Assembly: GCA_963575645.1 (NCBI GenBank)
Contig: OY754465.1
Location: 55,699,901 to 55,763,900 of the forward strand
Reading direction: 5' to 3'
DNA: 64,000 nucleotides
DNA from: Xanthostigma xanthostigma
Taxonomy: Eukaryota; Arthropoda; Insecta; Raphidioptera; Raphidiidae
Shown here: positions 1 through 12,300 of the stretch, one piece after another
How the letters are laid out: every line of letters starts with the position of its first letter
How positions within the stretch are numbered: the first letter of the stretch is position 1
The notes under the pieces: model-generated
Database searches by the model: none
What the model saw: the letters and a program-made list of their open reading frames with translations, nothing else
Told to the model about the DNA's origin: nothing
Program-made: the position numbers and the translations under genes

Positions 1-72
1 CAACGTGGGGCTCGAACCCACGACCCTGATATTGACAGTCGCATGCTCTACCGATTGATCCACTTGAGGTTG
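1..72 (-). pseudogene. tRNA-like sequence (SINE head or tRNA pseudogene)
   Basis: The minus strand has an A box-like TGGATCAATCGG and a canonical B box GGTTCGAGCCC 50 bp later, ending CCCCACGTTG. The anticodon arm pairs poorly and the loop has C where position 33 should be T, so it is not a functional tRNA. It sits at the window edge, so any SINE body is mostly hidden. Confidence 0.5.
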
Positions 73-820
73 TGTTCTCACAACGCTAATATGAGTATAT
101 CTAGTTAGGGCATTTCACATGAATAGAAGCTTATTTTTGAGATACATTTTGCAACATTTCTCATTAAAGCTCCGTTCCTAATGGTCGTAGCGTAATATTA
201 TATACCCTATGGCCTTCCTCGATAAATGGGCTATCCAACAAAAATTTTTTTTATCAATTTAAACCAGTATTTCCTGAGATTATAGCGCGTTCAAACAAAC
301 AAACAAACAAACTCACTCTTCAGCTTTATATATTAGTAGGTATAGATATCTTGTAAAAAAAAACATACAAAACTCGACTTTGACCAAATTCTGTCACATC
401 AAATTTAAATTAAATTTGCGAAAATTAAAAAGAAGTGACATATAAAATAACTTTTGAAAAAAAAAAACTAAAAAAAATGAAACTTCTTCAACTAGGGTCA
501 CTAAAAAGTTTTTGACGTTTGCGCCGATTTAATTACTACCACGTTTTAATTATTGCCGATCTTAAAACTTTATTATTTTACGTTTTTTAGTAACCTTTTT
601 TGAGGGTAGTTCGATTTTTAAAGGTTTTTTATTTTTTGTTCTGTTCTGCAATAAATACTCCGCAAGTAACTATGTAGTAACATTGAAATAATAATTTATA
701 CGTAAAAATTGAACATTTCTATAAATCGCTTTTATAGTTTTTTTTTTTTTTTAATTCTGTTAAGTTTATGGGTTTATGACAGGTTTATAAAGTGGTAAGT
801 TTTTAAATCACAATACTTAC

Positions 821-895
821 AATTTCCATGTATACAATTAATATACATCCCTTTCGCAACGAAAAGCAACAACAGAAACTATTCAAAATTGACAT
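821..895 (-). CDS. Gene C: first exon of a third paralogue (partial, runs off the left edge)
   Basis: A 75-bp exon with ATG at 895-893, 25 codons beginning MSILNSFCCCFSLRKGC, followed by GTAAGTATT. Length, start context, phase and donor match exon 1 of genes A and B, while only about 12 of 25 residues are identical to gene B, so it is an older copy. The upstream sequence to about position 1130 also aligns with the flanks of the other two first exons. No exon-2-like sequence is visible between 820 and 1, so the rest of the gene must lie left of the window, or the copy is a relic. The cysteine cluster (Cys-Cys-Cys) is fuller here than in A and B (Cys-Cys-Asp). Confidence 0.75.
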
Positions 896-1135
896 TTTTG
901 TTTTTGTAAATTAGCTTTTAAAAAGTTTAGTTTTCTCAATTAACGTCTACTGAATACTCATAATAATAATTAATGACGGACGGTTATAGTTCAATATTGT
1001 CCACAAAAAATTTATTAATCATCATTCAACAGATTAGCCAAGATTTAAAAACAAAAAATATAAGGATATCGATTTCATGGATACAGCTATAATAATGAGT
1101 TCGTTTGCTGCTGTGATCCGCGGACACAAAGATAA
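896..1135 (-). promoter_or_regulatory. Conserved 5' flank of gene C
   Basis: Directly upstream of exon 1 of gene C. Blocks such as CAACAGATTAGCCAAGATTT and GATTTCATGGATACAG recur upstream of gene B (6320-6690) and gene A (16869-17250). It probably contains the 5' UTR and promoter, but no clear TATA box is shared, so the start site cannot be fixed. Confidence 0.4.
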
Positions 1136-1171
1136 ACATTTCGTTGATATAACGAGTCTAGTACTTATTAA

Positions 1172-1435
1172 TATTTTTGAAGTAAAACTTCTTTAGGTAC
1201 GTTGGACTTGGGGAGTAAGCTGGTAAATGCCTGACAAAATCGTTTACGGAAGTGCATCATCGCGAACGAAATCGTTTACGGAAGTGCATCATCGCGGTGC
1301 GTGATCATTCGAGGCGAACGGTAGTTGAGAGGGAGATATAAGTTAGTTAAAATAGTAAGAGAGAGAGAGTTACGTTTCATATATTGGAAGTTGAGAGGGA
1401 GATATAAGTGAGTGCGACAAAGACGGAGCATTAAT
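1172..1435 (+). repeat. Repeat with GAAGT(G)AAACTTCTTTA start and a 32-bp tandem duplication
   Basis: Starts like the element at 7868 (TTTTTGAAGTAAAACTTCTT). Inside, ATCGTTTACGGAAGTGCATC is duplicated at 1239-1264 and 1271-1296, and TTGAGAGGGAGATATAAGT is duplicated at about 1325 and 1391. Unclassified. Confidence 0.45.
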
Positions 1436-1446
1436 CGAAATTATTT

Positions 1447-1648
1447 TTTGACGTGATAACGTCTTATAAATTGATGAATCACGTCAATATAAAACGATGA
1501 AACACCGGCTGCATGCACGAAAAAGTGTAACGTTCCTAACGTTCCGCCTGACCCTGTGCGTGATTATTAAATATGATATTCGAGCGGAATACGTTATCAC
1601 GTAAAACTATCGTCCGTAAACCGGCTTTACTGACAACCAATTTTTTGA
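1447..1648 (+). mobile_element. 'GACGTGATAACGTC' element, copy 1
   Basis: Left end TTTTTTGACGTGATAACGTC, right end ACTGACAACCAATTTTTT. Shortest of five copies. Ends form an imperfect inverted repeat around (A/G)CGTGATAACGT, and T runs border both sides. Confidence 0.7.
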
Positions 1649-1769
1649 ATAACGAATTGATATAAAAACTAAAAAAAAATTATGGGTCGCTACAAGGCGC
1701 TTTGGGTTAACTAATATAAAATCGTGGGGTGCATTTATAGTTACATTATAGTCGAAGTTGATAGAAAAA

Positions 1770-1930
1770 ATTCCAGTCAATTGGGAGACGGGACCATTCC
1801 AACTTCAAAACTATTGACACTTGATATAGTATAATAAAGAAAACAAATTGTCTGATATCGCGTGAGTAATGGCTATTATTCAAAATATTTGCTGTTCGTT
1901 GCCATGGTTACCTACTTTAGAAATATTTTT
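1770..1930 (+). repeat. Fragment of an unclassified repeat shared with 58300-58650
   Basis: Blocks GACGGGACCATTC and TTGCCATGGTTACCTAC, and the gap between them, match 58318-58630. The downstream part of the same repeat reappears at 2575-2960, so the element is split around the 3' end of gene B. Confidence 0.5.
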
Positions 1931-2322
1931 TTTAACAAAACTCGTGAAAAGAACGCTGCAGAAAATCAAAAATTTGTTTACTCAAATCAGCATTGTTTTG
2001 CATCATTAACCATAGAGATAGGGAACTGTTCTCTTTCTTAATTGCAGACACTTTCACTGTTCTCTCGCGTTCTCTATTGTAATATCTCTATGAGTTTTCC
2101 CCGTTCCACGTCCCCCGCAAAAGTGCCTACCCAACCTCCTTAAGAACACGTCAATTATTATAATTGAACTTTTTTAAGAAAACAGAAAAGAAAATTTCCA
2201 AGACAGAAACAAAAACTGTTTTTGTATTCACTGACGATGAAGAAAGTACAATTTGCAGTGACCTTTCGTATATCGAAATTGTTTCCGCCTAGGACGGGTT
2301 TCTCATAAAAAAATGTTTACGT

Positions 2323-2328
2323 TTTATT
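2323..2328 (-). promoter_or_regulatory. Poly(A) signal AATAAA of gene B
   Basis: AATAAA on the minus strand 33 bp past the gene B stop codon, in the context TTCAATAAAACG. The same hexamer occurs at the equivalent place after gene A. Confidence 0.6.
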
Positions 2329-2360
2329 GAATTACTGGCCTATACAGACAATAACAATAT

Positions 2361-5300
2361 TTAATAATTTACATACATAACCACTGCTTGAGCTCTATAG
2401 TAAAAGTGTAGTTCTTGAAGGAAACTTAATACAACCAGTTCAAAATAAAAGCTCAGGCCTGTAAACAAATGATCATTAATTGATTAATTAGGCGAGTGAA
2501 GCGAGTAACAATTTTACATTTTTGTGGTACATTTTACGAAAAAAACTAGTAAATTTCTTAGCTATGGATAAAAATGTAAAAATAAATCAAAGCATGCTTA
2601 GCTAATTTCTTTCTTACAGATCTTCAGAACAAAAGTTCAGCGGATTTATTTTTATTTTCAAATATACACATATATATTTTTTTTTTGCTTTACCCCCTCC
2701 AGAATAAATCTACTCCCTTAATTACAGCATATATCACTTCTGCGCATGCGCCGATTTCACCCAACAACAATATTATGGCTCTTCAAATTTGGTTTCAATC
2801 AGCTCATTCGTGCTCACAGACTAACAGACGCACAGATTTTTTTCCAAAATTCTGTTTTTTTTTTTTTTTTTTGGAGTCACTGGACCTCAAAACGAAAAAA
2901 TATTGAGTAGTATTATTCCCCACTGGCGGTGTTCGAATGGTAAAAATTACACCGATGTTCTTTCCCCTTGATATCGTGCAACTTTTGTCAGAAACTCTTT
3001 TTCGAAAACCCTCTATAAAATAAAAGGTGTTCGGGTTTTAAAAATCCATCCTGCAAAAATTAAGTTACCTGAATAGAAACAAAACACAAAACTGTCAGGG
3101 ATTCCATATAACGACAATTTAAACGCCATTGCAATATAATAAATCAGTTCAACCATTTTATAAACAGTCCATGTTATAATAAGACGTCTGTTCAACTGCA
3201 AGAATTAGAGACGGTAGTAAAAATTTAATACTCGAATAATTAATCATTTAGGTGTATTAGTTGTAGCGTAGATAGGCTCAGTGAAAATTTACAGTAAAAA
3301 GTGTACGCAGGTTAATCAAAAATGCAATTTGTTTTAGCAGTTGTTTCTAATAGGTAACAACAATCATGTATTGAATTTATAACTTCCCGCTTTAAAAAAA
3401 AAAAAAAAAATTGTTTTCAAAAATGGGGAAGTTATTGGTTTCACCCCGATTTTCGAAAATCGAGTTTTCGCCAGATCTCGACGTTTTGAGGTCCTAGGAA
3501 GCTATTGAAACTATTTTGGCGATGATGTCCGTAGGGCTGTATGAATGTGTGTGTGTGTATGTATGTGTGTAAACCTTTTATATCTTTTGAACGGAGTGTC
3601 TGACTGAAACGGGGTTTGAGGCATCTGACGTGATCTTGGTGAACTTAGACTTCCTGAAAATTTGAAACGATTCGGCCCAAAAAATTTTGAGAAATCTTAA
3701 AAAAACAAGTTTCAAAAATTTTTAAAAAATAGTTTTTGTAAAAAATTTTCTAAACTACTAAACCGATTAATTCCAAAAACTTATCAGCTCTTCTCCTTAA
3801 CAAACTGCGTCGATTTCCGCAAACCGCATCAAAATCGGTTCATTTGTTCACGAGATACCGTGAACGAAAAAATCGTAAAAAAGTGTTTTTTTAAAATGAC
3901 TCTTAAAATTGTTATCAGATTGATTTTTTTATAATAAATTACTTTCTTAGGCTAAAAAAACTGCGTCGATCGCCGCAAACCATATCAAAATTGGTTCATT
4001 TGTTCATGAGATAACGTGAACTAAAAATTAGGAAAAAAGTATTTTTTTTAAATTACTCGTAAAATTCTTATCAAATCGATTTTTTTGTAATAATTTACTT
4101 TCTTAGGTTAAAAAAAACTGCGTCGATTGCAGCAAACCGCATCAAAATCGGCTCATTTGTTCTCGAGATTCGTGAACGAAAAATTTGTAAAAGTGTTTTT
4201 TTTTTTTGCTCGTAAAATTCCTATGAGATCGATTTTTCTGTAATAAATTACTTTTTTAGGTTAAAAAATTGCGTCGACTGCCGCAAATCGCATCAAAATC
4301 GGTTCATTTGTTCATAAGATATCGTGAACGAAAATTTCGTAACAAAGTGTTTTTTTTGAGCTCGAAGAGCTAAAAAATAAACTTCTTGCTATATTTTATA
4401 TATTTTTGAGCGTTTTGAACTCGAAAATAGCGGGAAGTTACAGGGATGGCCTGCAGGGTCAAACTTCTTTTCAAATTTTTTTTTTGAGCTCGAAGAGCTA
4501 AAAAATAAACTTCTTGCTATATTTTATATATTTTTGAGCGTTTTGAACTCGAAAATAGCGGGAAGTTACAGGGATGGCCTGTAGGGTCAAACTTCTTTTC
4601 AAATTTTTTTTATAGCCTCATTACCAACTTTACTCCTATTAGTAGTATTGTTTCAAAAATGAGTGCCAAGACGATACCAAAGGACGCAACACCATATAAA
4701 ACTGTAAATAAAAAAAACACACATGGGAACTGTGATTTTTTCACGTTTTATAATTTATTTAAGGTAGTACCTACTGTCGGTTAGAGAGTTACTGTTCAAA
4801 ATTAAATGAAACTTGGCATATTAGTAGATTTTAATAAGATAATGATAATAAACCACCTAAAAGAGTTGACAATTAGATTGTGATCATATAATTACAGTTA
4901 GTCGTTCTAAAACTCTGTTATGTAGAACATTAAATTGTACTCACACACAGACAAATGATTTTTCTACGTAGAAAGAGATCGCTTTTCAAGCTACGTTTTT
5001 ATTAAACGTAAATAAATGTTGTCAATAAAATAGGTAAAAAAGCTTTTTGAGTTAAACGGTTTTATTCTTCAATCGATGATGAGTCACCATAAGGAGGAGC
5101 TTTGATAAAACTAAAGTAAAATAGTGAGGCTCAAAATGTTCACTTTTTTGAGATCGGAAATCATATATTTAGTTTTCGACTATGTCCTCTTCGACCATAA
5201 TGTAACTATAAATGCCTCCCCACGATTTTATTTTAGTTTCATCAAAGCCCCCTATGGTGACTCATAATTATTTTCTAATTTATAGAACATCATTGATTGG

Positions 5301-6319
5301 ACAATAACACCGTTTAACTTAAAACGCTTTTTTACCTATTTCATTTTAAGTTTTTAATGTGCTTTATTAAAAGTACGATTTGCATTCGGACGAAAGCCGG
5401 AACGGTCAGTTATTTATTATAATATTGTATTTTCATCGGAACTACAAACATATGCAAAATTTGAACTCAATCGAATAATGGGAAATAGTTGAAAAAGCTG
5501 TCGCAAGATTTGAAACAAAGATAGTAACAAAAAAATATACGGAGTCAAGCTAAATAAAACCGTAAAGCAATATCATTTCAATCGATCAATTATTTTTCGA
5601 ACAGAAACGACTTAAAATTCTACAATGCTTTTTTTGTGGAGAAATACGTGTGGTCATAGTTCAAGGTCATTGTTAAATCTGTTTTTCTAACAATGCTTTC
5701 TGCAATCCAGCATTAGACTTACCATAGTAATTCTTCTCTACGTAATCCACAAACTGTCGGTAATTCCGATCACCAAGTTTTCCTCTCAATATCTTAATAA
5801 ATTCGTCTTTACATAGTAGTAAATACACACAAATTATAAAAAAGATACACTGAATGATCTACAGAAACAATAAACATTTCCAATTGGTTGATTTATATAA
5901 TTAACTATGATATATATAATTAACTATACCATGACACTTTTATTTTCGAATTTATTCAAAGTTTATTTAATTTGCCATACGTTTGCGTATAAAGGCTTCA
6001 AGAATAGCGGGCGCTACCTGAAGACAATACTGTCTAATAAATATATATTTTGAGTACCTATACATCAGGGGTTTATCGGAGTGGATCGGAACGCCGCTCC
6101 GGTACTTTTCCCGGCACCGAAGCACTGCTTAGGAATTTTGATTTGATTTCTTGCCGATTATATGGTGTATATTATATTAAGTATGCCCTACCTAGTACCT
6201 TTCTGATTTAAATGGACTGCAAGTTTTTAAATTATAGTACTTACAATTCCTACGATTGCAACAATTTCAGCTCCTTTTCGCAATGGAATGTCACAACAGA
6301 AAGTATCCAAAATTGCCAT
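2361..6319 (-). CDS. Gene B: five-exon four-transmembrane protein of a tandem family
   Basis: Exons read on the minus strand: 6319-6245, 5858-5723, 4701-4625, 3195-3069, 2458-2361 (75, 136, 77, 127, 98 bp; 513 bp, 170 aa). Every intron is GT-AG and the phases (0,1,0,1) close the frame. The protein starts MAILDTFCCDIPLRKG. Hydrophobic segments lie at about residues 17-41, 70-94, 100-125 and 130-153, with a charged loop at 42-69 between the first two. TM1 is split by intron 1. I do not recognise a named function; a short insect membrane protein with an N-terminal FCC..LRKG motif and four TMs fits the general class of uncharacterised insect four-TM proteins (inference). Gene A has the same exon lengths for exons 1-4, with 22/25, 21/45, 16/26 and 29/42 identical residues, so this is a true paralogue and not a chance ORF. 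An AATAAA lies 33 bp after the stop. Introns 3 and 4 hold repeats. Confidence 0.85.
2575..2960 (+). repeat. LINE-like 3' fragment shared with 58650-59060 and 28255-28500
   Basis: Shared blocks include AAATCAAAGCATGCTTA, CTTCTGCGCATGCGC and a 'TTTCAATC.G.TCAT.CGT' block typical of LINE 3' regions. Lies in intron 4 of gene B. Confidence 0.5.
3381..4612. repeat. Unclassified repeat with internal tandem arrays in intron 3 of gene B
   Basis: Begins ATAACTTCCCGC and ends GCGGGAAGTTAC, an inverted terminal match. It holds four tandem units of about 155 bp, each starting near ACTGCGTCGAT (3804, 3960, 4118, 4267), and then two near-identical 128-bp units starting GAGCTCGAAGAGCTAAAA (4358, 4486). A short GT-rich tract is at 3548-3572. 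Confidence 0.7.
5047..5324. mobile_element. Foldback MITE in intron 2 of gene B
   Basis: Inverted arms: AGTTAAACGGTTTTATT on the left and the complementary block ending CCGTTTAACTT on the right. The inner arms carry GAGTCACCAT and ATGGTGACTC. Related end fragments are at 1708-1770 and 19940-20036. Confidence 0.6.
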
Positions 6320-6690
6320 TTTTATTTTTGTAAATTTGTTTTCAAAAAAACTTGATACTTTTTCGGTTAACATTTATTGAACAATAATGAGGGATGGTTA
6401 TGCGGTATAACATTGTTCACAAACAATTTTAAATCATCATCCAACAGATTAGTCAAGATTTCAAAACAAAAATCCTAAGAATAATTATGTCGGTTTCATG
6501 GTTACAAAAATGTAATGAGTTGGCTTGCTGTCATAATCTACAGAGTATCACGCATTTACATACGATACAAAATAATGAACGGGGTGCGCTTATAAAATCT
6601 GTCCATGTACTAAATTTTTTATTTAAGTTAAATGAATAGAATAGAACTTTCACGAAGCGGCAAGGCTAAGTAAGTTTTATATTCGAATTC
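6320..6690 (-). promoter_or_regulatory. Conserved 5' flank of gene B
   Basis: Aligns with the flanks of genes A and C. With gene A the similarity runs to the block CTTTCACGAAGCGG near 6657, marking the edge of the duplicated unit. Likely 5' UTR and promoter; no conserved core motif is evident. Confidence 0.4.
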
Positions 6691-6728
6691 GGCCAATGAC
6701 CGAAATAAATGCGAAAACTAGTTTTGAC

Positions 6729-7267
6729 TAGTGATGTGCCGGATCGTTAAAAACGTATATCCGCGGATACGGATCTGAATACGGATTTTTGGTTTCAAGT
6801 TCCGCAGATACGGATACGAATCTTAACTTTCTTAGAGTACGCGGCGGTAAATATTGCACATCGACCTTTGGAAAAAGACTATCTGGTATGGGAAAAAGTT
6901 ATTGACCTCTTTAAGAGTTAACTCTTATAACAGATTGTCCCTTTCCAAAGATCGATTTGCAATATTCGTTATAAAGATAGTTTTTTAGTACCTTTGAGTT
7001 ATGTACTATTGGTATGGTACTCACTACGATACCTAAATATTTGCAATATAAAGGTGCCAAATACGATTTAAAAAAAAAAAAAAAAATAATCTGAATGGAA
7101 TTTAACAGTTTTTCTTTATTAGGTACCTAATCACCTATATATATGAAATTTCATCTATGAATTGAAAATTAATAAGGTAAAAGATCCGCACAAAAACTAA
7201 TGGATACGGATCTTTCTTCTTCCTCGGATATCCGCGGATACGGATACGGATATCCGGAACATCACTA
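6729..7267 (+). mobile_element. hAT-type MITE of the GGATACGGAT family, copy 1
   Basis: Ends TAGTGATGTGCCGGAT and ATCCGGAACATCACTA. Internal subterminal repeats of ATCCGCGGATACGGAT. No clear target duplication in this copy, unlike copies 2-4. Confidence 0.8.
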
Positions 7268-7867
7268 ATATTTACTAATATTTATCAACCAATATTTACT
7301 AAACCCGAAATCTTACATTTAAACGGGTATTGAGTGTTATAAAATGAGCAAAACTATAGTTTTGCGTATTTTCAGTTGGACAAAACTAGTTCTGTCCATT
7401 TTTGAACGGACAATACTTACTAGTTCTGCTTGTTTCATTCAATCAACGTCCGAACCCGAATAAAAGTAGGGTTATGTTCTTGTCCCAAATATCCGTGAAC
7501 TGATCTATTCGGAGATCCACAGAGTTTGAGTATTACGGGCTCTTGGCTAATAGTATGGTGCAGCGACTATATTTTTTTTCATTTATAAATATACATATTT
7601 ATAAAAATCTATCCACAATTTACTGTTTTTATTTTGCAAATTTATGTCTTTTTAAATCCCCTCAGGCCGCAACCAGCATTACATGCTCGTTGTGGTCTGA
7701 GAGAAATCATTCAGTAATTTGTTAATTACATAACTGTCTATAAGGACGTTTCTCCCCTATAAATACTGGCCAGATGCCGTATTTCGGAGAGAAATCTATC
7801 GTCCATCAAACCTTTTGATTCCTTATTTAATTATCTAAGTTTCAATTGAACTTTTCTTAATTACTTA

Positions 7868-8105
7868 TTTTTGAAGTGAAAACTTCTTTAGCGGCGTTGA
7901 ACACTTTTTTGTAATGGGTAAAAAATCTTAAACTCGTGTCAGGCGTCAGGACACGTGACCTGAACTTTTATTTATACAACGTTAGACATCTAGCGTTGAA
8001 ATAACGTACATAAAAAAATGCAATCTATGATACAAACCATTTTGATCGAAAATTCGTAAGACGGTTAATATTCAAGTTTTCACTTCAGCTGGCACTCCCG
8101 GAGTG
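7868..8105. mobile_element. Short element with GAAGTGAAAACTT inverted ends
   Basis: TTGAAGTGAAAACTTCTTTA near 7872 and CAAGTTTTCACTTCAGC near 8073 are inverted. The right side continues into GGCACTCCCGGAGTGC, a small palindrome. Family of the fragment at 1172. Confidence 0.45.
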
Positions 8106-8379
8106 CAAACCTTTTTTTTTATTTTATTTGTGTTGGAGTGATTACCATTTAGTTTTGTTAATTTGTTGGTTTTGTCAAAATTATTGAATTTAAATATATT
8201 TTGTTCATTAAATTTCGTTATATTCTTTTTCTTATTTTTGGGGAGCTATTGGAGCAGATCTCCTTATAAGATCTATCCAGTTTATCTGGTGCGTTGTGTG
8301 CGTTTCCCTTGAGTTCATTGAACACTCTGTTACACCAATTTTTCCCGAGGAAAACCACACTACGTTACAATGGCAACCA

Positions 8380-9025
8380 TACAGGGTGTCCCATTAAGAA
8401 TGGGACATAGAACAACCGCTGTCTAAATTTTAATTTTGACTATAATTTATATTTTTTGATATTTTCTAAGTCAATAATGTACACTTTGTTAGTTTGTTGT
8501 AAAGTAATTGGTTTTCGAGATATTCGCAGTTAAAGATAGATAGACATGTACTTTTTATTTGTATTATTATTAATAATATTCATTTTTACAATTTTGTCTT
8601 AAAAAAACTGCGAATATCTCGAAAACCAATGACTTTACAACAAACTAACAAGTGTACATTATTGACTTAGAAAATATCAAAAAAATTAAAATTATAGTCA
8701 AAATTAAAAATTAGACAGCGGCGTAACATTTAGAAGGGGTACAAGCATTACTTACTCCTGCCGTACGCCACTGGTAGAGCGTACTGAACTAATTTTTTTA
8801 TTGTTAGGTGCATTTTATGATATTTAATAAGTGTGCCGATTTGAGAATTATACGGTGTATTAAAAAAATTATGGACATTAATAATTTTTCAGTTTTCAAC
8901 TTCAACACACCCCGTATTTCAGAAACGAGTAACATTTTATCTAAGCATATTTCGCTTAATCGTTTTATTTTGAATTGGAGAATCTGCGGTTGTTCTATGT
9001 CCCATTCTTAATGGGACACCCTGTA
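8380..9025. mobile_element. Mariner/Tc1-like foldback MITE
   Basis: Inverted ends TACAGGGTGTCCCATTAAG and its complement, extending about 40 bp. Inner arms at about 8401-8540 and 8605-8725 are again inverted. The right third (8726-8980) has no partner. No transposase remnant recognised. Confidence 0.75.
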
Positions 9026-9295
9026 TATAAACTTAGGAGGCTTGTGTATAAGCATGTAGAGTTTTCCCCGCACCACGTCCCCCGTAAAAGTGCCTACCCA
9101 ACCTCCTTAAGAACACGTCAATTATTATAATTGAACTTTTTTAAGAAAATAGAAAAGAAAAATTCCAAGACAGAAACAAAAACTGTTTTTGTATTCACTG
9201 ACGATGAAGAAAGTATAATTTGCAGTGACCTTTCGTATATCGAAATTGTTTCGGCCTAGGACGGGTTTCTTATAAAGTTATAAAAAAATGTTTGT

Positions 9296-9301
9296 TTTAT
9301 T
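9296..9301 (-). promoter_or_regulatory. Poly(A) signal AATAAA of gene A
   Basis: AATAAA on the minus strand about 40 bp past the gene A stop, in the context TTCAATAAAACA, matching gene B. Confidence 0.6.
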
Positions 9302-9342
9302 GAATTACTGACGTATACAGACAATAACAATATTTAATAATT

Positions 9343-12300
9343 TTAACACATAATCATTGCGTGACCTCTATAGTGTAGCTCTTGAAGGAAACTTATTACA
9401 ACCAGTTGAAAATAAATACTCAGGCCTGTAAATAAATGATCACTATTGGTTAATTATGCGCGCGAAGCGAGCCCTACTACTATGTAACTATTCGTACATT
9501 TTTTTGTGGTACATTTTACGAAAAGAAGTAGTGTACTTCTTAACTGGAAATACACTGTGAATAGTTAATCACTGCTGAACCAGGGCATCATGGCGCGCAG
9601 TGCAAGAATATCAAACTTTCGGCCAGTGCGGTGTATAGTATTTTTCCTTCATACCTCGGTCGTAAGTAGGCTTATTAAGTTATTAAATACATTAATTAAT
9701 TAATTACTTATTAATTACATAAAAACATAGATAAATTCCAAGCAAGCAGCTTTGAGGTTATACGTAAAAACACGAATGACAGCTGTTCACGACTATTAGC
9801 TAAAATATAATAGGGATGCTATGGAAACCACATCTAAACAACAGTTGATAGGTTATTTATACATTACTGCCGCCCACCAACGGGTAAATGTTAGACTTTC
9901 TGTCTTACAATTGATGCCGAAAGTATGTACTTTCGATCGAGGTATGAAGAAAAAATAGATGGGTTTCTATTTAAAAAAGTGAAGGTAACCTTAATGTCTC
10001 GGAGTCGTTTCCCCCAAATGAAAAAAAAAAACTACACCCTTTGCCATTGATTTCCTGCAGCTTTTGTCAGAAACTTTTTTTCTAAAACCCGCTCTATGAA
10101 ATAAAAGGAGTTCGGGTTTTAAAAATGCATCCTGCATAAATTAAGTTACCTGCATAGAAACACAAGATAAAGCTATCAGGGATTCCAAATATTGACAATT
10201 CAAACGCCATTGCAACACTAATAATCCATTCAACCATTTTATAAACACTCCATGTTATAATAAGACATATGTTCAACTGTAAGAATTAAAGATGGCAGTA
10301 AAAATTGAATAATAGTATATTGTGCGACTAGTGAGAGAAGGAGAAGATTCCACGAGCGTGAAATTTGCCGCACGAGCTTAGCGAGTGCGGTAACACGCGA
10401 GTGGAATATTCTCCTTCGATCAATGGTGCTTTTTCGTGTTCCTCTTTGATGCCAATTCTTATTTGATCGTTTCGAGAAATAATTGACTTTGAATAATTGA
10501 TTTTTCGCGATTAACGCGACATGTGTCGCGGATAAACAAAAAAGAGTACAAGTAAAATTTACGTATTTTTTGTAGTGAAATCCGTATCTGCAAAAAAAAT
10601 TAGGGGTGTCCATTTAAAAATGCAAAGTCGCCCACCGCTCCACCCGCTGGGTGGGGGAAAAAATATTTTTTACGTGTTTTCACGTTTTTTGATTCCATGC
10701 ATCGTCTAGGAGATTTTTCGGGGTTCCGGGACTTTTCTAACACCCTGTATAGCAGGAGTGCCGGGTGCGTCAAATCTATCCTTAAATAAGAAAAGTTCGT
10801 TCCAAGCAGCCAGCGAACGGTTTCGAAACCGTCACCCGCATGCGCAGTAGGTAAAACGAAGCTGTTAGTGGCGATTTTAGAACACGTTTGACCTATTGCG
10901 TATGCAGGTGACGGTTTCGAAACCGTTCGCTGGCTGCTTGGAACGAACCTAATATTACACATTTTTCAGTCTGTGTTAAGTTGGAATGTTAATAAATAAT
11001 AAAACGAAGAGCTCATGGCGACGATAACAGAAACCTTTGGTCTAGTTCATGTCCCTTTTTGAGTCCTCTTTCACCGAAAATTATGATTATGGTGTCATTC
11101 GATTCGGAATGACATCTAGATACTTTTTGAAAAAGTTGAAGTGGGGAACGAAAAGAACGACAAAGTTATAAACATTTTATTAAAAAAAGAGGGGTTGTTT
11201 TTTTGCGAATATCTCAAAAACTATTGCAGATATCTGAAATCACAAAAAAGGAGTCTGGAAGAACAGGAAATTTCCTTAAAAAAATCCCACTTCCGGACCT
11301 CGACCACCAATATTTATAACTTTAATTTAGCTAGCCCTGGCTAATTACTCGTCAGAGTAAATAGTATAAGAGCTAGCAACATCGCGAAAAAAAGAATTTT
11401 AAGACGGCTGATCTTTTGATATTCATTTTCTTATTGAAGTTTGGTGGGAATGCGGCACGTCTGGCTGCTGGGAGCGGTTGCGTTTACCTGTGCGCATCCC
11501 ATTTGTACAGGTACAAATTATAGGTAATTTATAAGTCATTTGCTAGTTTTTAAGAAGCGTCGCCCTGGTAACTGAATGTTAGTTATTATGTTATTAGTTG
11601 TGTTTACCAAAGTAGTGGAGATGATTGGGAAAAAAAGCATTTTAATATAGCTGCAATTTTAGCATGATATAGTTACGGTATCAAAGAACCTAAAATTAAT
11701 TTGCCAGATAGAAATCAAGTTGCTTAATAAGGAGCAAGACTAATTTAAGTCTTGGAGACAGTAAATGATTTTGAATTTTAAATTGGTCTTGCTCCGTATT
11801 AAACAACTGAATTTAATTACTAAAATTGTATCTGGCACGGAGTTACCAACGACAAAACTGTCTGGCACTTTAAGTTAATTTTCCTGAAAGGTTAACTAAA
11901 TATGATTATTTGTCCACTTTTGTCTTCACATAAAAATATTTTTCTTTTTCGTTACTATCACGACGAAATTTGGCTTTCCACTTTGGCAAACACAACTAAT
12001 AACATAATAAAAAACATTGCGTTACTAGGACAACGCCATCTTAATAAGTAGAAAATGACATATAAAACCTGTACAAATGGGATGCGCACAGGTAAACGCA
12101 ACTGCTCCCAGCAGCCAGACGTGCCGCATCCCCACCAAACTTGAATAAGAAAAGGAATATCAAAAGATCAGCCGTCTTAAAATTCTTTCTCGAAAACGTT
12201 GGTAGCTCTCGGACTAAAAGGCCATCTTGTTAAAATAAAAAACAAAATTTTAATTTAGAAGTGAAAATAGGGCTAAATTTTTTTTCTATGTATGCCAATA

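Noticed and set aside
3013-3201. 62-codon minus-strand ORF ending in a KTRTPF motif as a separate small gene
   Set aside because: Most of it is exon 4 of gene B (3195-3069). The last 18 codons run past a strong donor (CAG|GTAACT) into the intron, and a matching exon 5 exists at 2458 in the right phase. The read-through tail resembles that in gene A only because the intron start is also conserved.
3801-4280. CRISPR-like array because of regular ~155-bp repeats
   Set aside because: Units are contiguous, divergent and without short constant repeat/variable spacer structure. Eukaryotic tandem repeat inside a mobile element.
10239-10962. Minus-strand ORFs of 124 and 120 codons as genes
   Set aside because: They cross a long palindrome, a mariner-type terminus and a perfect inverted-repeat MITE, and the end of the first overlaps exon 4 of gene A in the wrong frame.
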